5,069 nucleotides of DNA. It comes from Candidatus Curtissbacteria bacterium (GTDB lineage Bacteria > Patescibacteriota > Microgenomatia > Curtissbacterales > GWA2-41-24). Positions 1 through 5,046 of the stretch are shown piece after piece. The stretch spans positions 1-5,069 of the forward strand of contig JAUYIQ010000083.1 of NCBI GenBank assembly GCA_030688205.1, written 5' to 3'. Under the pieces are notes generated by a model. It saw only the letters and a list, made by a program, of their open reading frames with translations, searched no databases and had not been told where the DNA came from. Every line of letters starts with the position of its first letter. Positions within the stretch are counted from its first letter, which is position 1. The position numbers were made by a program, and so were the translations under genes.

Positions 1-592
1 CACCTAACAGTTCGATGTCTAAATCCGGTTGATTGGGAAAAGTGCCGTGAACATTCCCGAAAACTGCAGCAAAAATATCAATTCCCGTTTCCGCAACAAA
101 CTTTGCTGCCCGCGCAGGATCTGTATATGCCTTTTTCAAAATCTCAATATCAAGTTCATCGATGTGCACTTCACTAGATCCGGGTAACCTGTCAATCTCG
201 CCTTCTACAAGAAGATTCTTAGCATGAGCGGCTTCAACTACCTGTTTTGCGCCAGCTATGTTTTCTTCCATGGAAAGCTCCGAACCGTCAAAATGCACAT
301 CGTCAAAACTCCCCAACATAACAGCTGCCAAACAATCTTCTACTTTCTTTCCATGATCAAGGTTAAGAAGAATCGGAATTCCGTACTCTTTTTTCGCATT
401 TTCAACAAGATCCGCTATATTGCTCAATCCAAAATACCCGACTTCTCCCTGCGAAAATTCCAACATCACAGGAGATTTCATTTTCTTCCCGGCTTCACAA
501 ATGGCCTTGAATATATCAAGGTTGTCGACGTTAAAAGCCCCAATAGCAAATCCTTCATTCTGGGCTTTAGTAAACCATTCTCTTGCAGTCAT
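1..592 (-). CDS. fba: Class II fructose-bisphosphate aldolase, N-terminal part (C-terminus off window)
   Basis: Zn-dependent cytoplasmic aldolase that should reversibly cleave fructose-1,6-bisphosphate to dihydroxyacetone phosphate and glyceraldehyde-3-phosphate. The reading frame is open for 197 codons to the window edge; family members are about 280-310 residues, so roughly a third is missing. Visible marks are GAFNVDN at 18-24, LDHGKK at 78-83 (catalytic Asp79 and Zn ligand His80), FDGS at 101-104, VEGE at 129-132, and FGNVHG at 178-183 with the second Zn ligand His182. The third Zn histidine lies beyond the window. The LDHG form and spacing resemble class IIB (KbaY/GatY-like), whereas FGNVHG resembles class IIA FbaA, so tagatose-bisphosphate or a related ketose substrate cannot be excluded. 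The ATG overlaps the stop of the upstream membrane-protein gene as ATGA, indicating translational coupling. An AAAGGAG lies 14 nt upstream and a weaker AAAGAG 5 nt upstream of the start. Confidence 0.9.
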   Translation of the reverse strand, partial: MTAREWFTKAQNEGFAIGAFNVDNLDIFKAICEAGKKMKSPVMLEFSQGEVGYFGLSNIADLVENAKKEYGIPILLNLDHGKKVEDCLAAVMLGSFDDVHFDGSELSMEENIAGAKQVVEAAHAKNLLVEGEIDRLPGSSEVHIDELDIEILKKAYTDPARAAKFVAETGIDIFAAVFGNVHGTFPNQPDLDIELLG

Positions 593-981
593 TTTTTCTC
601 TTTCTTCTCCTTTGCCTCCGAATAAATCTTAAGTCCCCAAAATCCGTTTGTGGCCACCATCACCAAATACGGCAGCCAGAAAATTGACTTTATTGTGGTA
701 TCTATTCCCCCAAGCTGTAATCCCTCCAAAATAAAAATAATCATTACCATCAACTCGAAAAGAGAAATTACAGTCATTAGGACAACGGCACGCAGACTAC
801 CAACCAACCATAGCAACATCGCAGGCGAAAACATAATAAGCCCAAGTGCCATCGCATTCAAAATCTCTCTCGAAATTACAAAATCCCAAATGTTAAGGAA
901 AACAAATACAAAAAGAAGATTAAGTTTTAACAACCTTTCTTTCAATTTTCCCTTAAAATTAAAAAGCTTCTTTATCTTCAT
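589..981 (-). CDS. Hypothetical four-helix membrane protein between rpiB and fba
   Basis: I do not recognise this 130-residue protein. It has a Lys-rich N-terminus (residues 2-19), then about four hydrophobic segments near 20-37, 40-61, 64-85 and 99-120, and a Lys/Glu-rich tail (121-130) ending KEKKEKK. Charged residues inside or between helices are few (D33, R38, E39, R64, E76, E86). No catalytic motif, cysteine pair or signal-peptidase site is evident. The positive N-terminus and charged tail would both be cytoplasmic with four helices. The start is well supported: GGAAGGA lies 5 nt before the ATG, inside the end of rpiB, and the gap to the rpiB stop is only 2 nt. Its own TGA overlaps the fba ATG. 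The tight packing implies co-expression with two sugar-phosphate enzymes, but a link to sugar metabolism is only a guess. Confidence 0.75.
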   Translation of the reverse strand: MKIKKLFNFKGKLKERLLKLNLLFVFVFLNIWDFVISREILNAMALGLIMFSPAMLLWLVGSLRAVVLMTVISLFELMVMIIFILEGLQLGGIDTTIKSIFWLPYLVMVATNGFWGLKIYSEAKEKKEKK

Positions 982-983
982 TG

Positions 984-1478
984 CTATCCTTCCAGCTTAG
1001 AAATCTTGTCAATCCTTCGCTGGTGCCTATCTCCTTCAAACTTTGTTTCAAGAAATAATGTTACCGCTTTTTTTGCATCATCAGGAGATTGAAACCTCGC
1101 ACCTAAAGAAAGAATGTTGGCATTGTTGTGCATTCGTGCAAGTCTAACAATCTCAAAAGAATCACTAATTTTTCTTCCATGAACATCTGCAGGACCTGAA
1201 GCTTTAACCGGACCATAGAAAAGCGCTGCACGAATCCCTTTCACTTTATTTGCAGCTATTGATTCTGCTTGACCGGACCCCCCAATAACAATTCCTAACG
1301 ATCCCGTATCGTCAACGACTTTTTGAGCGCAGGGAATAATGAAATCCGGATAATCGTCAGCCTCATCCATCTCAAATGCCCCAACATCCTCCACTTCATA
1401 TCCCTTGATGCCAAGATATTGTATTAAGTTTTTTTTAAGATAAAAACCGGCGTGATCCGAAGCAATGTATATTTTCAC
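984..1478 (-). CDS. rpiB: Ribose-5-phosphate isomerase B (RpiB/LacAB family)
   Basis: Cytoplasmic isomerase interconverting ribose-5-phosphate and ribulose-5-phosphate in the non-oxidative pentose phosphate pathway. The 164-residue product opens with the family N-terminus IYIASDHAG (D8-H9), followed by DDYPDF at 41-46, GIVIGGSGQAESIAANK at 62-78, HNNAN at 117-121 (His in the ring-opening position), LGAR at 125-128 and RHQRRID at 151-157. The catalytic Cys of E. coli RpiB is Gly66 here; E72 falls where Mycobacterium tuberculosis RpiB uses Glu75 as the base, and the flanking residues also match that type. About 18 extra residues (roughly 92-109) are present before the HNNAN segment. The start is GTG, fixed by the canonical N-terminus. 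It leads the tight rpiB, membrane protein, fba cluster. A hairpin with T-run ends 5 nt upstream and a promoter-like pair lies about 40 nt upstream. Confidence 0.95.
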   Translation of the reverse strand: MKIYIASDHAGFYLKKNLIQYLGIKGYEVEDVGAFEMDEADDYPDFIIPCAQKVVDDTGSLGIVIGGSGQAESIAANKVKGIRAALFYGPVKASGPADVHGRKISDSFEIVRLARMHNNANILSLGARFQSPDDAKKAVTLFLETKFEGDRHQRRIDKISKLEG

Positions 1479-1483
1479 CTAAC

Positions 1484-1503
1484 AAAAAGCGGGTATTCCC
1501 CGC
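1484..1503 (-). terminator. Rho-independent-type hairpin between bdbD and rpiB
   Basis: On the minus strand GCGGG, loop GAATA, CCCGC is followed at once by TTTTT: a 5-bp all-GC stem with a T-run, about 52 nt past the bdbD stop. The simplest reading is a terminator for the bdbC-bdbD transcript. The T-run ends only 5 nt before the rpiB GTG, and a promoter-like pair lies upstream of the hairpin, so it could also act in the rpiB leader. The short stem limits certainty. Confidence 0.6.
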
Positions 1504-1509
1504 ACCTCT
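1504..1509 (-). promoter_or_regulatory. Shine-Dalgarno-like AGAGGT separated from rpiB GTG by a hairpin
   Basis: AGAGGT(G) is complementary to the 16S rRNA tail but lies 25 nt from the rpiB GTG, too far for direct use. The 15-nt GCGGG/CCCGC hairpin fills most of that spacer; if folded, the effective distance drops to about 10 nt. No closer ribosome-binding sequence is evident (the nearest bases are TTTTTGTTAG). The functional role is inference. Confidence 0.3.
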
Positions 1510-1516
1510 TACCTAA

Positions 1517-1546
1517 ATCTTAACTGTTTTTGGTAAAAAATCGCAA
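1517..1546 (-). promoter_or_regulatory. Candidate sigma70-type promoter for rpiB operon
   Basis: TTGCGA and TAAGAT are separated by 18 nt, each matching 4 of 6 consensus bases. It lies in the 77-nt gap after bdbD. Predicted transcription would start near 1510, giving a leader of about 32 nt containing the hairpin. Such weak matches occur often in AT-rich DNA. Confidence 0.35.
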
Positions 1547-1549
1547 ATA
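1536..1549 (-). repeat. Copy 1 of 14-bp direct repeat TATTTGCGATTTTT
   Basis: An exact 14-bp match to the copy at 2639-2652, in the same orientation. This copy lies upstream of rpiB and includes the TTGCGA proposed as its -35 element. It could be a shared regulatory site or a chance match in AT-rich sequence. Confidence 0.35.
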
Positions 1550-1555
1550 TTTGGA

Positions 1556-2185
1556 CTATTGAGTAAGCTCTGAAAGTTTTTCGTATGTCAAAACACCCGG
1601 ATACATCTTCCCATTTATAAAAAATGTCGGAGTCGATTGCACACCAAGATCTTTTCCAAGTTTGGCATCTTGATTAATAACCCCAATCGCATCATCCCTA
1701 TCACCTTTAAACTGATCCAGGTTTAAATCTAAGCCTTGCGCATATTCCAAAAATTTCTCTCTGGCATCAGTGAGGCTTGACCACTCGCTTTGTTTTTCAT
1801 AAAGAATATCGTGCATCTCCCAGTATTTACCCTGTTTACCCGCTGCTTCTGCAGCACGCGCAGCTTCAATTGCATTAGGGTGAACTTGCGATAAGGGGAA
1901 ATTCCTATTAACAAAATAAACACTGCTCCCTTTGTCTTCCAAAAATTTCTTGACAATAGGATATGCCTGTCCACAAGCAGGACACTGAAAATCTCCAAAT
2001 TCTACAATAGTTGCAGAAGCAGAAGCCTCTCCCTTAGTATGCGTTGCCCCCTCTGTAAGATTAATGTTTGAGCTTGCAACCTCGCCGGTCTTTTTATCAC
2101 CCCTGCCTAAAAACGACACGCCGACAACCAGGATGGTTACTGTTAAAAGACCTGCGCCGATCAAGAATTTATTTTCGCCAGTCAT
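1556..2185 (-). CDS. bdbD: Membrane-anchored DsbA/BdbD-like thiol-disulfide oxidoreductase
   Basis: Extracytoplasmic thioredoxin-fold protein expected to introduce disulfide bonds into exported proteins. The 209-residue product has one N-terminal hydrophobic anchor (about 7-27) without a lipobox, a low-complexity linker (about 28-56), then a DsbA-like domain with EFGDFQCPACG at 62-72. The redox pair is C68/C71, with dipeptide PA (DsbA has PH, BdbD PS). The cis-Pro loop is VQSTPTFFING at 182-192 (Pro186). The helical insertion between them includes the RNFPLSQVHPNA and AARAAEAAGKQGKYWEMHD stretches typical of the DsbA-like Thioredoxin_4 family. There are no other cysteines. Its ATG overlaps the TGA of the upstream bdbC, so its reoxidising partner is co-translated with it. 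The transcript probably ends at the GC hairpin downstream. An isomerase-like role is less likely because it is paired with a DsbB-type protein. Confidence 0.92.
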   Translation of the reverse strand: MTGENKFLIGAGLLTVTILVVGVSFLGRGDKKTGEVASSNINLTEGATHTKGEASASATIVEFGDFQCPACGQAYPIVKKFLEDKGSSVYFVNRNFPLSQVHPNAIEAARAAEAAGKQGKYWEMHDILYEKQSEWSSLTDAREKFLEYAQGLDLNLDQFKGDRDDAIGVINQDAKLGKDLGVQSTPTFFINGKMYPGVLTYEKLSELTQ

Positions 2186-2613
2186 TTTGTCTTTGGAAAT
2201 TTTATCAAAATAATCATCATTACAGAAATTATAAGAAAAGCTGCCGCAGAAAAGAACGGAATAGTCATAAAACCCAGGTAAACAATCTGTTTTTGTGAAC
2301 AGTCATTGATAAGACTGCAGGAAATAGGGTTAATTTCCTGTAAGGCAGTCCATTGTATTAAATAATGGTAGACGGCAATAAAAAATCCAATGATAGAAAG
2401 CGGAAGTGCATAATAGATTACTTTTTTATCACGTCTTGCGATGGCTACTGCAAAAATTATAGCCAATGGATACATAAAGATTCTTTGATACCAGCAAAGT
2501 TGGCATGGATAAAGCCCCTTAATTTCGGAAAAGTAGAGGCTGCCCAACATTGCCGCCCAAGCTTGCAAGAAGGCAATATAAAGAGCATATTTTGACAGTT
2601 TCTTTAAAAACAT
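2182..2613 (-). CDS. bdbC: Disulfide bond formation protein, DsbB/BdbC family
   Basis: Four-helix membrane protein that reoxidises a DsbA-type partner and passes electrons to quinone. From the chosen ATG it is 143 residues, the usual BdbC size. Helices lie near 9-28, 48-60, 65-86 and 112-136. The first periplasmic loop carries PCQLCWYQR (36-44): redox pair C37/C40 followed by Arg44, the family position linked to quinone interaction. The second loop holds the pair C99/C105, then a YLGFMTIPF segment characteristic of BdbC. A TTG start 36 nt upstream (2649) stays in frame and would add 12 residues, but the ATG fits family length better. Neither start has a well-spaced ribosome-binding site; AGGAAAG lies 17 nt before the ATG. 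It is preceded by a perfect consensus promoter and a possible short leader ORF, and overlaps bdbD by ATGA. Confidence 0.92.
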   Translation of the reverse strand: MFLKKLSKYALYIAFLQAWAAMLGSLYFSEIKGLYPCQLCWYQRIFMYPLAIIFAVAIARRDKKVIYYALPLSIIGFFIAVYHYLIQWTALQEINPISCSLINDCSQKQIVYLGFMTIPFFSAAAFLIISVMMIILIKFPKTK

Positions 2614-2681
2614 TTCAAACAGTGTATATTCTTTCCTGAAAAATCGCAAATAAATACTTGCTCTGGTAAACCTACACTCAT
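2604..2681 (-). CDS. Possible 25-codon Cys-containing leader ORF upstream of bdbC
   Basis: An open frame starting at an ATG whose A lies 7 nt after the TATAAT box, so the transcript would begin at or next to the start codon (leaderless). It encodes 25 residues, starts MSVGLPEQVF, and has C12 plus a CLKC pair (C21, C24) near its end. Its TAA falls 5 nt inside bdbC, in another frame, so its translation would run across the bdbC ATG. It could be a regulatory leader peptide, a tiny protein or chance; an open frame this short is not strong evidence. Confidence 0.25.
   Translation of the reverse strand: MSVGLPEQVFICDFSGKNIHCLKCF
2639..2652 (-). repeat. Copy 2 of 14-bp direct repeat TATTTGCGATTTTT
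   Basis: An exact match to 1536-1549, same strand. It lies between the consensus promoter and the bdbC ATG, inside the transcribed leader. The TTGCGA it carries, with TACACT 17 nt further on, could form a second weak promoter starting almost at the bdbC ATG. Confidence 0.35.
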
Positions 2682-2687
2682 TGGCGA

Positions 2688-2716
2688 ATTATAATCCAAA
2701 CATATCAATTTGTCAA
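2688..2716 (-). promoter_or_regulatory. Perfect consensus sigma70 promoter for bdbC-bdbD
   Basis: TTGACA (2711-2716) and TATAAT (2688-2693) match consensus at all 12 positions, with the ideal 17-nt spacer. The -35 box begins 12 nt after the stop of the flavoprotein gene, and the predicted start of transcription is about 2681-2682, directed into bdbC. No TGn extended -10 is present. The location between co-directional genes and the perfect match make this the strongest regulatory call in the window. Confidence 0.85.
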
Positions 2717-2728
2717 CACTATAGGGTA

Positions 2729-3970
2729 TTAAAGAATGTCATTTAAATCAAAACTCAGATCAACAAATTTCTCTTTATAAGCAGAAAAGTCAACTTTCTT
2801 TTTGATAATAGACGTCAGTGGAGCAACATTGGCAGGATTATTAATAACCGTCGCGCCCACTATTATCATTACAGAACCAATTGTCTTAATAAAAATCCTC
2901 GTCATTTTCCCGCTTTCCACCGAACCCCGACTAATAATCTTATCTGCGAAATTGTCATCCACGACACCAATAAATGAATATTTACACTCAAAAAAAGTGT
3001 CAGAATAAAAAGAGGCTGATTCGAAAACAGTTCTTTGGCCTACCATTGTCTTGGCAACGGCAGCACCCTGGGAAGTTGCATTTGCCCAATTTCCCATAAT
3101 GTGCTCCCTTTCAAAAATCACGTCGTGAAACTGGGCACAATCACCGGCAGCGTAAATATCCTCAATACTCGTTTCTAAATATTCATTCGTAACAATTGCC
3201 CGATCAATCTTAATTCCGCTGCCCTCAAGCCACGAAAAATCGCTCTTTATGCCTATTCCCACTCCAACAACATCACAATCAAAACTCTTTTGAGATTTTG
3301 TAACCACTTTGGAAACTTTCCCCAAACCTTCAAAATGATCAACCTCTTCTCCTTCTGCAATCGCGACACCGTTTTTCTCAAGCACAGATTTAATTATTCT
3401 GCTGGAATCACGGTCGAGCTTACCAAACCAGTAATAAGGCTCTCTAACCAAAATCGTTACCTCCTCAACCCCGTTTGCTCTCATTCCTTCAGCAAAATCC
3501 AGACTTACCAGCCCTCCACCGACTATTACACCCTTCTTGCCCTTCTTTGAAGACTCAATAAACTTGTCGGCATCTTCCAGTGTCCTCAGATAATGGATAT
3601 TTTCAAGATCATCACCGGGTACCGAAAGCTTCAGAGGGAACCCGCCGACTGCAATCAGAAGTTTCCCGTACTGAATTTCTTCACCGCTTTCTAAAGTCAC
3701 TTTATGCTCTTTTGCACTTAACTTAGTTACACGAGTTAACTTAATTAACTCAATCAACTTTTCCCGATACCAATCGGCTTTTTTTAAAAATATATTTTCC
3801 CTTTCGACTTTGTGGGTGACATATTGAGGCAAAAGAACTCGCGAGTACTCCTCGTGAGGTTCATCGGTTACCACAATAATCGAAGAATCTGCCTCCAGGC
3901 TTCGGATCACTTCGGCCGCAGTCGTTCCCGCAGCCGATCCTCCAACAATCAAAAAATCTGCGTGTTTCAT
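2729..3970 (-). CDS. FAD-dependent pyridine nucleotide oxidoreductase (NirB-N / ferredoxin reductase-like)
   Basis: Probable NAD(P)H-dependent flavoprotein that passes electrons to a small carrier such as ferredoxin or rubredoxin. The 413-residue product has a first Rossmann motif IVGGSAAG (8-15) for FAD, an EYSRVLLPQY segment (41-50) like the YxRxLL region of NirB and ferredoxin-reductase flavoproteins, LLIAVGG (104-110), a second Rossmann motif VIVGGGLVSLDFAEGM (148-163) for NAD(P)H, and the FAD-contact motif IYAAGDCAQ (272-280). Later, GNWANATSQG (293-302) matches the AIF/ferredoxin-reductase pattern. No CxxxxC redox pair is present in the FAD domain and C232, C278 and C329 are isolated, so it is not a disulfide reductase. 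It ends without a Rieske, rubredoxin or BFD-like extension. The ATG lacks a clear ribosome-binding site. The nearby ferredoxin is a plausible partner, separated by the transporter gene; the natural acceptor is unknown. A coenzyme A or NADH oxidase role is less likely without the active Cys. Confidence 0.85.
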   Translation of the reverse strand: MKHADFLIVGGSAAGTTAAEVIRSLEADSSIIVVTDEPHEEYSRVLLPQYVTHKVERENIFLKKADWYREKLIELIKLTRVTKLSAKEHKVTLESGEEIQYGKLLIAVGGFPLKLSVPGDDLENIHYLRTLEDADKFIESSKKGKKGVIVGGGLVSLDFAEGMRANGVEEVTILVREPYYWFGKLDRDSSRIIKSVLEKNGVAIAEGEEVDHFEGLGKVSKVVTKSQKSFDCDVVGVGIGIKSDFSWLEGSGIKIDRAIVTNEYLETSIEDIYAAGDCAQFHDVIFEREHIMGNWANATSQGAAVAKTMVGQRTVFESASFYSDTFFECKYSFIGVVDDNFADKIISRGSVESGKMTRIFIKTIGSVMIIVGATVINNPANVAPLTSIIKKKVDFSAYKEKFVDLSFDLNDIL

Positions 3971-4043
3971 ATCTATATTAATTTAAACATTGAAAATTGA
4001 TTGTTTTTTGAAAAAAACGGGATTCAAATTAAAAATTGTAAAG

Positions 4044-4082
4044 GTCTCGTTCGCTATCGCGAAGTGAAAATTATATCGAGAC
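4044..4082 (-). terminator. Nested hairpin over the VIT1 stop, possible terminator
   Basis: On the minus strand GTCTCG pairs with CGAGAC, enclosing a 13-nt bulge and an inner hairpin TTCGC-GATA-GCGAA that abuts the 3' arm. It starts in the last VIT1 codons, contains the TAA, and is followed by a moderate T-rich run (CTTTACAATTTTT). It may terminate or stabilise the ferredoxin-VIT1 transcript. The split stem and interrupted T-run keep confidence low. The remaining DNA up to the flavoprotein ATG is very AT-rich, with no convincing promoter. Confidence 0.35.
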
Positions 4083-4802
4083 TCCTGATATTCCAAATAA
4101 CTTCAACGCTTCACCCGCGGCAAATCCGATCCCTGCTGCAACTAACCCAATAACAATTGTTTCTGTGACTTTTGAACCCAAACTTCCTTTGTTCAACCAC
4201 CAACGGATAAAACCGATCAGGGCCATCACAAAAATCGCCACAATTACAGACATAATCAAGGCGCGAGTTAAAGGCCTGAAGAATATAAAAGGCAAAAGAG
4301 GCGGAATTCCCGCCAAAAGATAAAACAAACCAATAATAACCCCCGCAAGTGTTGGCGAGTCTTCTTTGGCAAGTCCAAGCTCATCACGCATCATTACTTT
4401 GAGCCACAGTTCTTTATCCGAAGTTACTTTTTTCGTCAAAATCTCAACCGTCTGCTTATCGAAACCGTAATTTGTGTAAATCTCCCGTATTTCATCTGTC
4501 TCAACATCCGGCTTATGCTCCATCTCCCACCGTTCAATCTTTTCCATCTGGTCGTAAAACTCACGCTGGGATTTTACTGCCAGATAATTTCCAAGAGCCA
4601 TCGACGCAGCACCTGCAATAATAGTCAAAGCACCCGCAATAACAACAATAGACTGTTCGGCAACGCTGCCGGAAATTCCCACCAAAAAACCAATGGCAGT
4701 AACCACACCGTCATTGGCACCAAAAACAATATCTCTTAAAAACCCTCCGCTAGTGGGATGTTGAGGCTCGCGTTCCGCAATTTCCGCTCCCGGTTGCGCC
4801 AT
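4071..4802 (-). CDS. VIT1/CCC1-family Fe2+/Mn2+ transporter
   Basis: Membrane transporter expected to move ferrous iron or manganese across the cell membrane, by analogy with plant and yeast VIT1/CCC1 (proton-coupled divalent-metal antiport). The 243 residues show five hydrophobic helices near 24-45, 50-72, 150-173, 178-202 and 212-237. Helix 1 carries the signature DIVFGANDGVVT (24-35); helix 2 ends ASMALGNYLAVKSQRE (66-81). Between helices 2 and 3 is the soluble metal-binding helix region, rich in Glu (E81, E87, E90, E93, E95), followed by WLKVMMRDELGL (133-144), whose Met137/Met138 and Glu141 match the Met/Glu metal ligands of characterised VIT1. It is not the ferritin-fused type: the N-terminal 20 residues are a short hydrophilic tail. 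Two in-frame TAGs just upstream fix the ATG. A strong AAGGAG overlaps the ferredoxin stop, so the two are co-transcribed. Confidence 0.92.
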   Translation of the reverse strand: MAQPGAEIAEREPQHPTSGGFLRDIVFGANDGVVTAIGFLVGISGSVAEQSIVVIAGALTIIAGAASMALGNYLAVKSQREFYDQMEKIERWEMEHKPDVETDEIREIYTNYGFDKQTVEILTKKVTSDKELWLKVMMRDELGLAKEDSPTLAGVIIGLFYLLAGIPPLLPFIFFRPLTRALIMSVIVAIFVMALIGFIRWWLNKGSLGSKVTETIVIGLVAAGIGFAAGEALKLFGISGVSI

Positions 4803-4817
4803 GAACTAATTCTAACA

Positions 4818-4823
4818 CTCCTT
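4818..4823 (-). promoter_or_regulatory. Ribosome binding site of the VIT1 gene, overlapping ferredoxin stop
   Basis: AAGGAG is a perfect anti-16S match and shares two bases with the ferredoxin TAA (TAAGGAG). The 15-nt spacer to the VIT1 ATG is long. In-frame TAGs within the spacer rule out an earlier start. Ribosomes ending ferredoxin would sit on the site, suggesting coupled expression. Confidence 0.6.
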
Positions 4824-5046
4824 AGGGGTATTCCTGCTCTCCGGTCTCCTCATCAACCAAAATTATTGCCTTTGTCGGGCAAGATTCGGCAGCGAGCTTA
4901 ATGAGCTCAGGCGGGTCTCCTTCGCCTTCCAAAACCACCGCTTTGTTTTCGCTATCGAGCGCAAAAGTCTTCATAGCAAGCGCCACGCAACTAGCCGCGC
5001 CTATGCATAAATCCCGATCAACAGTAATTTTCCACTTTTTAGCCAT
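4822..5046 (-). CDS. Small single-cluster ferredoxin with CxxAxxC motif
   Basis: A 74-residue acidic iron-sulfur electron carrier of the cytoplasm. The cluster motif DLCIGAASC gives C14 and C20, with Ala17 where the second cysteine of a [4Fe-4S] ferredoxin would be; the last ligand is C56 in ESCPTKAI. F28 and D31 (KTFALD) follow the usual single-cluster ferredoxin pattern, and the fold has only one cluster site. Three cysteines in CxxAxxC...CP order is typical of [3Fe-4S] ferredoxins, including actinobacterial ones that serve cytochromes P450; a [4Fe-4S] with a non-Cys ligand is possible. The start ATG is preceded by an A-rich AAAGAAAAA and no strong ribosome-binding site; the promoter lies outside the window. 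Downstream is a metal transporter on the same transcript, then a reductase-like flavoprotein that could donate electrons. Confidence 0.88.
   Translation of the reverse strand: MAKKWKITVDRDLCIGAASCVALAMKTFALDSENKAVVLEGEGDPPELIKLAAESCPTKAIILVDEETGEQEYP

Noticed and set aside
589..592. TGA as a sense codon (Gly recoding)
   Set aside because: TGA ends both the membrane protein and bdbC exactly at the ATG of the next gene, and Trp is encoded by TGG; standard bacterial decoding fits.
224..625. 133-codon open frame on the plus strand
   Set aside because: It lies antisense to the aldolase, which has strong family motifs; the translation is low-complexity Phe/Ser-rich with no recognisable domain. 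Other plus-strand open frames in the window are likewise antisense to convincing genes.
2614..2649. TTG start giving bdbC 12 extra residues
   Set aside because: The extension is charged and not expected for the family, the ATG gives the usual length of about 143, and no better ribosome-binding site supports the TTG. It cannot be fully excluded.
2729..3970. Pyridine nucleotide-disulfide reductase such as thioredoxin reductase acting with the dsb pair
   Set aside because: No CxxC or CxxxxC redox pair exists in the flavoprotein, the three cysteines are isolated, and a separate strong promoter divides it from bdbC-bdbD.
4003..4018. GTTTTTT/AAAAAAC inverted repeat as a terminator or operator
   Set aside because: It is an A/T homopolymer palindrome with almost no loop and no GC stem, expected by chance in this AT-rich gap.
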